Below are positions 33,732-45,600 of a stretch of DNA of 64,000 nucleotides, one piece after another. Numbering within the stretch: position 1 is the first letter of the stretch; every line of letters begins with the position of its first letter. The stretch covers positions 27,160,490 to 27,224,489 of the forward strand of contig OX421499.1 in assembly GCA_949126835.1 (NCBI GenBank), in the 5' to 3' direction. The notes under the pieces were generated by a model. That model was not told the origin of the DNA, did no database searches, and saw only the letters and a list, made by a program, of their open reading frames with translations. Position numbers and translations under genes: made by a program. This DNA comes from Anisus vortex (lineage: Eukaryota; Mollusca; Gastropoda; Planorbidae).

Positions 33732-36700
33732 ATGATGCACTTGGTCACGTGTATTGCCCTGGTTCTGGTTTCATACCTTCCTGGCGCCGCCCCACAATTT
33801 ACCAGTGCATCTGACCAGCCACACATCAAGGACTCTTTGCGCATGACAAACATCCTCATGGAGAGGCCCATAGAAGGTCCGAGCTTCCGTAAAGATTGTC
33901 GTATGCTGAGTCCGCAAGAGTTCCAGGACTTGGTCAACGCTGTCAATGCAGCAAAATCCGACACGGTAAATCTTCGGGTCCAGTTGATTAGCATTTAGCA
34001 TTTCATGCAGTTCAAATATTTCAGCAAGTCATGTGCAAGTGTCAAAGGGAATTTGTTATGATAAATTAAAAATAGTTTTTTGCTAACACAAAACAATCCA
34101 ATTTGTTATTTTCAGTAATTTCACAATTTTTGTTTAAAAAAAAAATAATGCACTACGTTACATGTATTGTTTGTATCTTCTTCTAGAGAGTTCGCCCCAA
34201 CGTACACGATGCCTTCGCTTATCTCCACGCCCACCCAGACATCAACAAGGGAGCTCACCTAGGGCCTTCCTTCTTGCCTTACCACAGAGTTTTCATTTTT
34301 CTGTAAGAAGTTTGTTCCCTTTAGAATCACATTTTTAAATGTAGCACTCGGATGCCAGTTGACTATACCCTAACATACCGGTAATATTAAATGATGATTA
34401 CAAAAGGTTTGGCGTGAACTTTAGATGAAGTGCTGTCTTGCAGATATGAAAAGCTGCTGAGAATCTATAACCGTAATGTCAGCCTGTGTTACTGGGACTC
34501 TACCTCCGAGCCAGAGAAGATGACCTGGTCAGCTACCTGGACTCCGGAACTTTTTGGTAATGTACAAGGCTTGGTCACCACTGGTTTCGCCAAAGGATGG
34601 ATGACGCCCCTGCGGGCTCTTGACCGGGAAGGTCAGCTGTTTTTTTTTTGTTTTTTTTTACATATTATTTCTATTAGTTCCAATAACTTTATAACATATT
34701 AAATACAAAAAAAAAAAGAAAAAGAACTATTGATATATTTAGAAATGACTAGGCTTTAAAAAAAATCATCACTGAGCTGTTCCTTTATTTTTTTAAGATT
34801 GTGTTGTGTTTACGTAGGGATGTTTTTACTAAGCATTCGATATTTTTCACTGGAATATTTGCACATGATGATATTTGACATTAAATTAGGAATACTCGGG
34901 CAATTGCATTTATATTCGTACCTTGCCTTCCCCCCACACGCACACAGTCACATGTACACTCATATAATATGTGATTGGCTAACTCTCCAGTTATACCTAG
35001 ACCTCCTCCACCACATGCACCACTGACCCGGAATGTGGCTCGGAGGGAGAGAGTAATGTGCTAGAATAATCCATTCGTTTCGTCCTATTTACATAAGACC
35101 GGAGCACCAGTCAGCATTGCACTAGTTAAACAACTAACAACCACATTCTCTAAGTTTAAGTCTCCCGTCTACACTGTTCCCTTACACCGCCTATATTATA
35201 CAATAAAATGGTATGCGGTAAACCGAGTTGTTTTTTTTGCCTGTTTATCCCCTGACCAGGCGGTATCCATGGGCGTCCACTGACGGATGATGACGTCAGG
35301 GTTGTTATGACGAAAAGAAGATTGGGGGAGATCTCAATGCCGGCTGCCTCCGTGGACGCCAACGTTGAACTAATGCACAACTATGCACACACTTATGTTG
35401 GAGGAATCATGGGACAGGTAGAGCCACATCTTCAGATAACACTGGATAACAGTACTGTTTTTTTTTTTAATTGAATGTAAACAAAACTACCGCAACTCTT
35501 TCCGGGCTTCAGTAGGAATAGATCGATAAGGTCGGCTATCTCGGCAGCTGCACGGCCCATCACCAATGCATTTTACTATAATCAAGCAATGCATAAGATA
35601 TATCTAAATCTCGTTAATAATCATTAGTTGCTGCTTTTTCTTACATGACACAGAAATGTGTGAGCTCAACAATTTGGAAATGGATATTTAGCACGACATT
35701 ATAAAACACTGTTATTGCATATGTGTAATTTGTAGAAAATGTTGCAGATAGGATTACATAATCTTGCATCTGATGACATTTACATTTTTTTCTACCTTTT
35801 GCTTTTCAAAAGCTTAGAGAACTATTTCTACTTCACTCGAGTATCTTATCTTATCTTATCTTATACATTACAGACGCTCCTTCTAATTATTAAAAGATTA
35901 TTGCGTCCTACGCTCATCCGTGGTCCGAGTCTAGTCTTGCATTTTTATTAATGTTTTAAATGATGTTAGGTTATTGGTTTTCCTGGTTTGTTCAGGCAAC
36001 CCATTCCATGCCCGAATGCCACTCGTGAAGAAAGAGTACTTATATGCATTTGTTCTCGCATAAGGGACAAGGAAGGTGTTTTTGTCTTTATGTTTATCTG
36101 AGCTTTGCAACAGATTGTTATTGGGTTGTATTTCTAAATTAGAGTTTAATGCCTTATGTATTATTACTACTTTACTCTTTGCCCTTCTGTCCTCTAGTGT
36201 TTCTAGGTTTAGTGATTTTACTAATGGTGTTACTCTTGTCAATTGGGAATATTCACTAGTTATAAACCTTGCAGCTCTTTTTTGAATTTGTTCTAATTTT
36301 TTAATGTTTTCTTTAGTTGATGGGTCCCATACAGATCCTGCATATTCTAGTATAGGCCTAACTAATGTGAGATAGCATTTTAGTTTTATGTTCTTATTAC
36401 ATTTGTAAAAGTTCCTTTTTATGAATCCTAATGTTTTGTTTGATTTTTTAATTACTTCATCAATGTGAGGGTTCCAAGATAACTTATCATTTATTATTAC
36501 TCCTAGATACTTAGCATTGCTAGTTTGAGTTAGTTCTTTACCATGAATGAAGTAGTTTGTTATTATTTGTTTCTTTTTCTTGGATACCCTTATTAGTTGG
36601 CATTTTTCTGGGTGAAAAGACATACTCCAGTTTGATTCCCATTTTTGTAGTTCATCTAGGTCTTTTTGTAAGAGTTCACTATCTTTTCCTGTCTTTATTA

Positions 36701-38389
36701 TTCTATAAATTATGCAATCATCAGCAAATAATCTTACTTTTGTGCCTGTGTTGATGCAATTTGGCAGATCATTAATGTAAATTAGAAATAGTAGGGGTCC
36801 TAGAACAGTTCCTTGTGGAACTCCTGAGTTTACTGTTATTGGTGATGACTTAGAGCCATTTATTATCACTGTTTGTTCTCTGCCTATAAGAAAGTCCTGA
36901 ATCCACTGATGTAAGGGACCAGAGATGCCAAAGTATTTAAGTTTTTTAAGAAGACTAGAATGATGAACTTTATCAAATGCTTTTGAAAAATCTAGTAATA
37001 TAGCATCAATTTGGTTGTTATTATCTAATCCCTTAGACAAGTCATCTATTAAGCCTATCAATTGAGTCTCACATGATCTATTTTTCCTGAAGCCATGTTG
37101 GTGTGGGCACAGTGCATTTAGTTTGTCTAGATGGTTTACTATACTACTATATATTATATGTTCAAGTAATTTACATGTTATGCTTGTTAGAGAAACAGGT
37201 CTATAATTTCCGGGGTCAGATTTATCTCCTTTTTTGAAAAGGGGGGTTACATTGGCTAATTTCCAATCTTTGGGCACTTTGCCCTGGTTTAGAGAGGCCT
37301 GAAAAAGTATTTTAAAGATTGGAGATATTTCATTAGTTAGTTCTTTAAGCAGTCTTGCTGGTATTTCATCTGGACCAGAAGCTTTGTTTACTTTTAAGTT
37401 TGTTAGGAGTTGTTTAATGCCTTTTTCATCTACATTTATATTTCCTATCTCTTCTAGTTTGTTTAAATTTATGAATATTTCTTTGTCACCTGGATTTGAA
37501 AAAGATGATGCGAAGTGAGTGTTTAGGATATTAGCTTTAGTTTCATTATCATTACAAGTTTTGTTGTTTTGGCCTTTTAGTGGAGCTAGTGTAGTGTAGT
37601 GTATATTGTGTATAAGAAATACGTTAGCTTAGTGTGTCCCTGCTTACTGTATATGTATGCGTGATATATTTATCTGGGCTAACCTAGGCCTAACACTTAA
37701 CAGAACTCGGATATTTTCCTTTCTTTTACAAAATAAAACTTTCCTGTAGCTTTTGCAATAGGTAGAAAGTTTTTACAAATAACATAAGATATGTATTATA
37801 GTCTTTTATATAATTTAACTAATTTAATATCTTTTAAAATAATCATGTTTTTTGTTTTCTTGTTAATATAAATAATGTTTACTTTCTGACTAAGGTTCAA
37901 ACAGCGGCCTATGACCCAATGTTTTGGTTTCACCATACCTTTATTGATTGCATCTATGACAAGTTCCTGAAACAGCAGAGAAAACTTGGCATTGATCCCA
38001 TGAGAGACTGGCCAGTGGAGCACGGGGACAACTCCACTCACGGACCATTCGCCCCCATGCGTCTGGGCAGTCTGAGGAACATTGACGGGGCCCAGGAGTT
38101 CTTCAGCCGTGAGATCGTCAGGTGTGAGCCCATGCCCGCGTGCACCCAGGACTCCCAGTGCGGGGACTACATGCGCTGCGACGTGTCCAGACAGAAGTGT
38201 ATCTCAGACACACTCAGACCTGCCACTGAGCTGGGTGCCATGTGGAGTAGTGTTGAAAACCTGCTCGTCTCTCTGCAACACACCAAATTGGCTTCGCTCA
38301 ACGATCCCTTAGCTGCATCTAGCTTTGGTTTTGGTGGCATCTTTCAGCAGCCAGAAATCTTTGCATATCCAAGTGCTTTAAAAATGTAA
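33732..38389 (+). CDS. Tyrosinase-like protein, secreted (5 exons)
   Basis: Tyrosinases are type-3 copper oxidases that hydroxylate and oxidise phenols; in molluscs many act in shell or cuticle cross-linking and pigment. Exons: 33732-33965, 34187-34302, 34444-34631, 35260-35417, 37895-38389; the phases fit and give 396 residues. Residues 1-22 form a signal peptide. The CuA ligands are probably H92, H102 and H111 (GAHLGPSFLPYHRVF). The CuB ligands are H219, H223 (LMHNYAHTYVGG) and H246 in DPMFWFHHTFID, which fits the tyrosinase signature D-P-x-F-x(3)-H-x(3)-D. A Cys-rich stretch follows (CEPMPACTQDSQCGDYMRCD). The usual WHR is YHR here. The start is immediately preceded by TCTGTACAG, a possible acceptor, so a 5' untranslated exon may exist. 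The last intron holds an antisense LINE. Confidence 0.93.
35838..37590 (-). mobile_element. CR1-like LINE, 5'-truncated, RT frame open
   Basis: It lies antisense in tyrosinase intron 4. The frame is open from about 37585 to the stop at 35931 (about 550 codons). Numbering from 37277, RT motifs include DFSKAFD at 96-102, SGVPQGTVLGPLLF at 151 and FADD at 184-187. The C-terminus ends SFKTLIKMQD. The 3' untranslated region carries CAATAATCTTTT and AGAAGGAGCGTCTGTAATG and ends in AAGATAAGATAAGATAAG. The endonuclease domain is absent, so this copy cannot move by itself, but its open frame suggests youth. It is the best reference for the shorter copies in the window. Confidence 0.9.
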
Positions 38390-38552
38390 AGGACCACAAT
38401 AGGGACATCCTTGGTTCTAGTGATAGTTGACATTTGAATAGTTCAAGTCTTTTTATTTGTTCCAAAACTTTCTACTTTTGCTTTGTTTTTTTTGGCATTA
38501 AAATTGTAATATTATAGGCTATCTCAAATATTGATTAAGCTTTATTTCAATT

Positions 38553-38558
38553 AATAAA
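38553..38558 (+). other. Candidate poly(A) signal of tyrosinase
   Basis: AATAAA lies 164 bases after the stop codon, a normal 3' UTR length. A further AATAAA lies near 38605. Confidence 0.5.
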
Positions 38559-38734
38559 AAAGACAGATTTTCATAGCTAGAATAAGAAAATGTTACTTTA
38601 AAAAAATAAAAAGTTGTGTGAGTATATAAAGTTGAACTAGTTAAGTTTTGGTAAATGTTTTTCCATATATTATATAGAACTACACATATAGTTACATAGT
38701 GTCATACTTATACAACTAATTAATTAATTTACCA

Positions 38735-39000
38735 ATCAAATTCCTTTGGGTCTTCAGTTAGACATAGGGCCTCGACAATGTTAATCCAATCCATACGGTC
38801 TTGAAACAGTCTCTTCATCTCTTGCCATTGCATCCCTTAATTCTTTTTCCAATGTTCTTCTCCAGGTGGTATTTGAACGTCCTCTTTCTGGTTCCTTGTC
38901 GGTTCCACTCTAGCGCTTGGCGAACTTTGTTGCCTGGTCGTCTTCTTAGGGTGAGACCAGTCCATTTCCACTTCCTTTCTCTAAAAGCTCATAGGGCCTA
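38735..39000 (-). pseudogene. RTE-like LINE, C-terminal remnant
   Basis: The minus strand reads RKWKWTGLTLRRRPGNKVRQ, then ALEWNRQGTRKR and a broken end. This matches the region after the RT of RTE-like LINEs (RRWxWxGHxLR, ALxWxPxGKRxRG). Stops follow. Confidence 0.7.
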
Positions 39001-39305
39001 TCCATACACACACACACATAAATGATATTAATATTTTTACATATTCAACAGAAATCTTGTGTATTAGATTCAATGTCAGATAGGTCAACACATTATGTAA
39101 GAAAAAAAAGAAAGAGTAAGAACGTTGAACTAAAAAAAAAATATGAATATTTTAAAGGAAAAATTATTGTAAAAAAAAATCCTTTTTAACGACTTTGACC
39201 ATTCTTGTAGGTTGTAGGCCGATTAATTAAAAAAAAATATTTTTTATATAGACGCGCGTTAGGTCTAAACAGTATGGCGTCGATATCACTTCCGGAAACA
39301 GAAAA

Positions 39306-40033
39306 TCTCCACTGGGGCACACATGTTCAATCCATTGTTGCCAAGTCTAACAGAGTCTGCGCCTTCATCCATAGAAACCTAAAGGGGTGTTCCACGAAAA
39401 TTCAGACCCACTGTTATAAAAGCTTTGCTCGCCCCATCCTAGAATACGCCTCGCCAGTTTGGGACCCCCACCAGCAAAACCTGATTGACAAGCTGGAGAT
39501 GACCCAGTGACGCGCAGCACGTCGAATAATAGACTCAACTATAAGACTACAGCACCAAATCAAGCGCCTCCGCCTTGGTAGCAAAACTCCACCTAGAATC
39601 ACTACAACAACGAAGAGCAATTGACAAAGTGTCCATGATTTATAAAATCATCAACGACCACGTGGACCTATTGACCCAAACAAGTAGAATCCAGAAAGTG
39701 TCCCGCTGTTCCCGAGGGCACCAACTCAAATTGCATGTCCCACATGGACGTACAAACACCTACAAATATTCTTTTTTTCCTTCGGCCATCAGAATGTGGA
39801 ACTCGGAACAAAACTCAATCGCCGCCCCCTCCGTCTCCTCCTTTAAGTCTACCCTGAAGGAGTGGAGCTACAATGACCTTTATGACCACCAATAATTCAC
39901 ATGTTCTATACCCGTATTCCCACTGTTTATAAACACTCCTGAAAACACTAGAAGACTTCAACAAAATTACATCTCAAATTGTGGACTCTTTCCTCGGGTA
40001 CAACGGGGCATCCACAAAAACATGAAGAAGAAT
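39306..40033 (+). mobile_element. CR1-like LINE insertion with 9-bp target duplication
   Basis: AACAGAAAA occurs at 39297-39305 and again at 40034-40042. Between them is a 5'-truncated LINE reading WGTHVQSIVAKSNRVCAFIH, ARPILEYASPVWDP, then after a frameshift RGHQLKLHVPHGRTNTYKYS and IRMWNSEQ. It ends in AACATGAAGAAGAAT. The outer flanks together form a MITE-like sequence also found whole at 55490-55562, so this is an insertion into an older repeat. Confidence 0.85.
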
Positions 40034-40082
40034 AACAGAAAAAAATGCGATTGCGCATTCTGTTCTATATTTATTCTGTGGT

Positions 40083-41104
40083 CTTTAGTATCATCTCCTA
40101 TTGTGTGTGTATTTGTACTTTGTACGCGGGAAGCATTACGGCGTTTATGTGTGACACAGTCGGCAACATCATTGAACTATAGATAGGTCTATATTTGGCC
40201 TACTAAAGACTCAACAAGAAGAGCAGCCAACACACTATAGTCTTGCAACAATGTGTTTCGCCCATTTGCAGTCTATCAAACTTTAACTTAAGAGCAAGGT
40301 CCTTGCTTAAAAGCCGAGTTTAGATTTGTATAGGCCTAGCGATCTTTTATAGTTTCCCGAAGGTTTGGACCCAAAACTAAAAGAGTCGGAGGCCTATGAA
40401 AACTAAAACATATCTAGTTCAGTAATCTTGGTGTGCCCGGAAAACATGAGACCCACTCACCAGGTGATAATCTGCAAGCGTTTATATCATACTTTGAAAA
40501 ACATATATTATACCTTTGGGCCTACTATGGTTATTAACCAAAAGGTCAAGAGACTATAGCAGCGTCCTCTAATAAGTCTATTAGTTCAACGGAGCTATTA
40601 GAAATTAGAACATTAAGGTTATAATTATTATAATATCAGTAGGCCCTATGTGAGTATTAGACTAGGCCTACTAATATAACACAATGCATAAATTGCATGT
40701 TATTGTAATTAAACGAGTTGTAAAAAAGTTGTAACAATAGGCCTATTAATTTATACATTTATTAGGCTAATAATTATACTTCTAATAATTAAATGTTGAA
40801 TTGGTTTATATGTAGGCCTAAATTTTAATAATTATTAGCACGTGTATAAAATATTGTTTTTATTTGCTGCAAAGTAAGTTTAAAAAAAGATATCAAGAAA
40901 TATTAATAAAAAGAGGTTATTATCTCCCTTGATTTAATATTTACCTTCAAGTGCACGCAATGTAATTTGGTAGGATAGATATGCTGATAAAATTGAGGTA
41001 ACAGGAGATAATAAATAATGTTAAATTACGAAGTAATTAAACCAAGAAATATAAATTTTTATACATCCTAATGAACTACTAGTAATTTTATAAATTTTCA
41101 ATAT
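40083..41104. other. Intergenic, no gene recognised
   Basis: AT-rich, with four copies of TAGGCCTA within 500 bases. No ORF, array or transposon end is recognised. Confidence 0.5.
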
Positions 41105-41225
41105 CAAAACAGTCGAAACTTCTTATCTTATATAAATACTTTACAGTCACTTTTTCTATACAGTAAATTCTAGTCTTCTACGCTTCTGTGTGGTTTGAAT
41201 ATAGTTTTGTATTTAAATGATGTTA
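41105..41225 (-). repeat. CR1-like LINE 3' end fragment
   Basis: In plus-strand order it reads CTTATCTTATATAAATAC, TCTAGTCTTCTACGC and TTTGTATTTAAATGATGTT, parallel to the 3' end at 35845-35960. Confidence 0.5.
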
Positions 41226-41264
41226 ATTTAAGTTGCTTTAAGTTTAATTTGGTTCTTGGCCCAT

Positions 41265-41572
41265 GTGGAGCAATACTGGAAATACTGTAGCTCTTTGTTT
41301 CCCAAATGGTGGGTAAAAGTATCCCGTCAGAGCAAATTGATCCATACGGCCCAGTTTCTGTGGCCACAGTATACTAGGGGGATTATGTGGCCAGTACAAT
41401 GCCCAGCCGCCTTTACCTCAACTAAGGTCAAGTACCCATCAGAACTGGGCAGACTCAGGGACACCCTCCAGACCCATGGAAAAAATCCTAGCCTTTACCA
41501 AAATTTGAACCCAGGACCTTTGGTATGCCAGTCAAATGTGCTGCATCTCGGCCAAAGTGTCCCTCTGAAATT
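41265..41572 (-). repeat. SINE family B, most complete copy
   Basis: On the minus strand the head reads TTTGGCCGAGATGCAGCAC (A box) and GGTCCTGGGTTCAAATTTTG (B box), then GGCTAGG, GAGTCTGCCCAGTTCTGATG, AAGGCGGCTGGGCATTGTAC and CTGTGGCCACAGAAACTGGG. It is a tRNA-derived SINE of about 300 bases without coding capacity. Confidence 0.8.
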
Positions 41573-42509
41573 TTATATCTAGATAAGATATTATGATGTA
41601 GAGTAGGTCTGCACGTGTAAGAATATAACAGAAAATGTAACAAAATTATTACAATATACAATTATAATAATTATATTAGAAACAAACTTTACAAATAAGC
41701 GTAGCAATACTTCACTTAACTTCCTTTGAGCCTATGAAAGTAAAAGTGGGCAGATATTTAATACAAATTTAATTTAAGAGAAAATATCTTCTGCCTTATC
41801 TAATATTGTAAATATATTCCCAAACAGACAATAATAACCACACAGAACAAATGTCTTCATTGCATGCTGATTTATTTTCAAAGAAATTTTATGATATAAT
41901 AAGTAGGGATTGATACTTCAAACAAATAGGAATTGAATACATTAAAGTTTACAATAAAGTCTAAGAGAGACAAGAAATAATTCAACATTATTTGAACTTT
42001 AAGACTAAAAAGCTATTATAAAAACCTATACATTCTTCTTTTATCTTTATTATTTACATAAAAATAACTATATAAAACCAATTTAACTATATAAAAACAA
42101 TTTCTTGCTGCATCCAATAATAAATTAAGTTGATTTTATTAGCTACTGCATGATAAGTAACTGTGACCTGACCTATATACAATATTCTAAGAATTTGGTT
42201 ATTGCTGTTATTGCTGTCCTGTTATTCCTATATATAGATACCTTTACTTTAAAAAGAGAATGGTGAAACCAACATTTTAAAACTTTTTATCTTATGTTTG
42301 ACATTCTGATAATAAATCTTGAATCATTCATTTCTCATATTACATAATACATTTAATGGTATGGGAAATTGATGCAGTAAATAAGATATTTCTGATCAGA
42401 TCATTTAAAAACAAAACATCTTTCTTTTTCTATTAACGAGTAACTATTCAACACTTTTAATTTTATATAAACCAGTGCTCAAAAGTGCTTTCATTAAAAT
42501 TCATAAAGT
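41573..42509. other. Intergenic and 3' flank of the ITIH-like gene
   Basis: AT-rich sequence with no recognised gene. Part of it may be the 3' UTR of the minus-strand gene if the poly(A) signal at 42510 is skipped. Confidence 0.45.
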
Positions 42510-42515
42510 TTTATT
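42510..42515 (-). other. Candidate poly(A) signal of the ITIH-like gene
   Basis: AATAAA on the minus strand lies about 110 bases after the stop at 42625. Confidence 0.45.
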
Positions 42516-42624
42516 AGATTCTCTTGAAAAACTGTAAAGGTTGAAAAAGCTAAAAAAAAAAGATTAAAAAAAAATATCATTGTTAATATATAGACTATGT
42601 TTTTTGTCAACAGACAGCTAGTTA

Positions 42625-45600
42625 TTAAGCTGGTGTCAAATATTTCTTGGCCATTCTAGTTTTGATGGTTTTGGAAAGGTTGTATCCTTTACAAACTGAT
42701 GGGACGTTGTAACCCATTTTCTTGTGCTCTCTGGCTGAAAGGTTGAGCAAATCACCTGTAGAAAAAAACAACAACAAACTGTTTCAACTTTTCTCAAAAA
42801 TGAACTATGGTACACAAATTTGTGTAGATTTACGATTTTCTTTTTGCCTTAAAAAAAAAAGTAATAATAAATTTATTAAGAAACACATCAAATAGATGTA
42901 AAATGTGTTTAAAACTTTAGTTTGGATATGCATCTAAATAATTATTGTACAATTTAATTTCAAGTTTCTATAATATTTTAAAAACAGTTTCAATATAGTT
43001 TTTCATTAGACTAGCTTGTATGTATGTGCAGGCCTACTTTAAAAAAAGAATCAATTTGGACATAAGGGCATGACCCAATTTCTTGAGAACCATTGGAGTA
43101 ATTAAACTCTTACATTTACATAGCATGATATTATAAGGGTCAATTTCTAATTGTCTGAATCAATGAAACAATCTCATCTTCTTTAACATAAAGTCATTGA
43201 CTGAAATCAATAAAGGTTTCATATTTTGAACATTCAAAATGTATAACTTAATCTTATAACTTAATCTTATGACCTCCTATTACAGTTAAAGCACAAACCC
43301 AATGGTAAACAAATAGAAGCCAATAGAACATCTTCTAATAAGTATTAAACTAAAGTATCCCCTTCAGAATATGTTGCTCAATGGGGCAAGAGAAGAAGCA
43401 TTTACAGGTCTATGTGGCCACAACATACACAGCAAGCCTAAGTGGCCACAACATACACAGCAAGTCTATGTGGCCACAACATACACAGCAAGTCTATGTG
43501 GCCACAACATACACAGCAAGTCTATGTGGCCACAACATACACAGCAAGTCTATGTGGCCACAACATACACAGCAAGTCTATGAGGCCACAACATACACAG
43601 CAAGTCTATGTGGCCACAACATACACAGCAAGTCTATGTGGCCACAACATACACAGCACGTCTATGTGGCCACAACATACACAGCAAGTCTATGTGGCCA
43701 CAACATACACAGGAATTGTGTAGCATATACACACTTTTCTCTCCAACTAATTTCTGAGCTATGTAGACATAATGATCTCTCCATTCCAGAAGAAACAACA
43801 AAACTGGCATTAACCAGGACTTTTGGGTGGCAACAACAAATATCTTTGGCTTACGGCAATGTCAAATTTTATAATAAATATGTGTTTGGCTTACGGCAAT
43901 ATCAAATTGGATAGTGAATTTGTGTTTGGCTTACGGCGAAGTCAAATTGGATAGTTAATATGTGTTTGGCTTACGGCAATGTCAAATTTGATAGTTAATG
44001 TGTTTTGCTTGATAGTTAATATGTGTTTGGCTTGATAGTTAATATGGTTTGGCTTAATAGTTAATATGTGTTTGGCTTGAATGGCTTAGTGAAACAGTAG
44101 AAAGATCAATAATGTAATAGTTTAGAAGAACATTAAAGAAACAAACAACAGCAAGCTGGTTGACTCACCAACTAATCCAGAATATTTCTGTCTAGGATCC
44201 AACGTCATTTCCAGTGTATACAGCTTATACACCTTGGATCCACCTTGATATTTCCAATTCACCTTCAGCTTTATTCCTTCACCTGGTATATTGTTAAAAT
44301 ATTTATCATTCACATAAGGGCATATGTTTCATTATTTCTTCCTTAAAATATAAAATAAAACACTTTACAATTGTATTGCTCAGAATGTAATATAGTTTCA
44401 ATCAATAGATCAAAACAATACATGGATTTTCATTTTTCTCATTAACATGAAATTAAGCCTTTATTAAGACTCATTATTGTTAAAGCAGCTCTGACTAAAG
44501 AAGCTTTTATAAGAGATCAGGAAAGTCCAGTGACAGGCCATCTCAAAATATCTTGTTCAATTTGATCATTATGAATAGTTTAGCTTGGCCAAGGTTTAAT
44601 TTACTGAAGTAAAGATATATATTAACATTATTATAACAGCACAAGTTTTAACATCACACAGCACATTATTATAAAAGCACAAGTTTTACCACTAATGTTC
44701 AGCTCATCTTCAGTGGTGTTGACACTAAATGCCGAGCCGGCAGCTAACTTCCACCCAAGTACATCCTTGTTGACTAGGAAGAAGGCGACATGATTAGCCC
44801 CAGTTAAGACATTTCCATCTGGCAGGGCCGGACATGTTTTCTTGTTGCAGACAAAGCCCAGGTCGAAGAATGTGCCTAATACAAATTAAACAAAGTAGCT
44901 TCAGCTTCATTGAGAAAGAAATCACTTTGTAATGTGTCGTAAGATAACAATAAAGGAGAAGGACGTAACATTTCTGCAACATTACAGTGCCAGGAAATTG
45001 AAAGAATCTGACCAAAACTTAATAAAAAAAAAGAAAAAGATGCTATATACAAAGTGTATTAGTTTGTACTCTCAACTTTGTAAAGGCATTCCTTATACTT
45101 ACTGTTTTGTGTTTTCAAAAGCCTGTAGGTGCCGAGTTGAAGCCTTTTTGGAAGAATACACAGGCTTAGGTTTCCAGAAACAACAGTAAACACAGGCAGT
45201 GGATTATCTATAGGGAAATCATTTCAAGGAAGAATAAGATAGCACACAGTTAAATAAAAACAACATAGAGAGGACTATTTTAAATTAGAGTTCTATTATC
45301 TGGCCTTGTCATAGGGAAAACAATTATATGAGTTTTATGTTTTGAGTTTAATCCATTAATTGTTCATGCAAATAAAAAATCTAAACTTATGACCTTTTAA
45401 TAAGTAAAGTATCATTAAAATCACAAACACAAACTAACTAAATAAATAAATGTAGAGCCAAGAGAGGTACAAAAGCTCTGGACTTAATGAACATGCACAT
45501 TATCAAATTCTAATGAATTCATAGAATGGAAGGCATGCAAGAACACTCAACTTTACTCAAACTTGATCAGCCTATTAATGTAAGGTGCATTCAATTTTAT

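Noticed and set aside
43405..43715. CRISPR-like regular repeat
   Set aside because: There are no unique spacers; the units are contiguous and the setting is an animal intron.
43371..43914. Overlapping plus-strand ORFs over the 28-bp array
   Set aside because: The same repeat text is read in three frames because 28 is not a multiple of three. This is a tandem-repeat effect.
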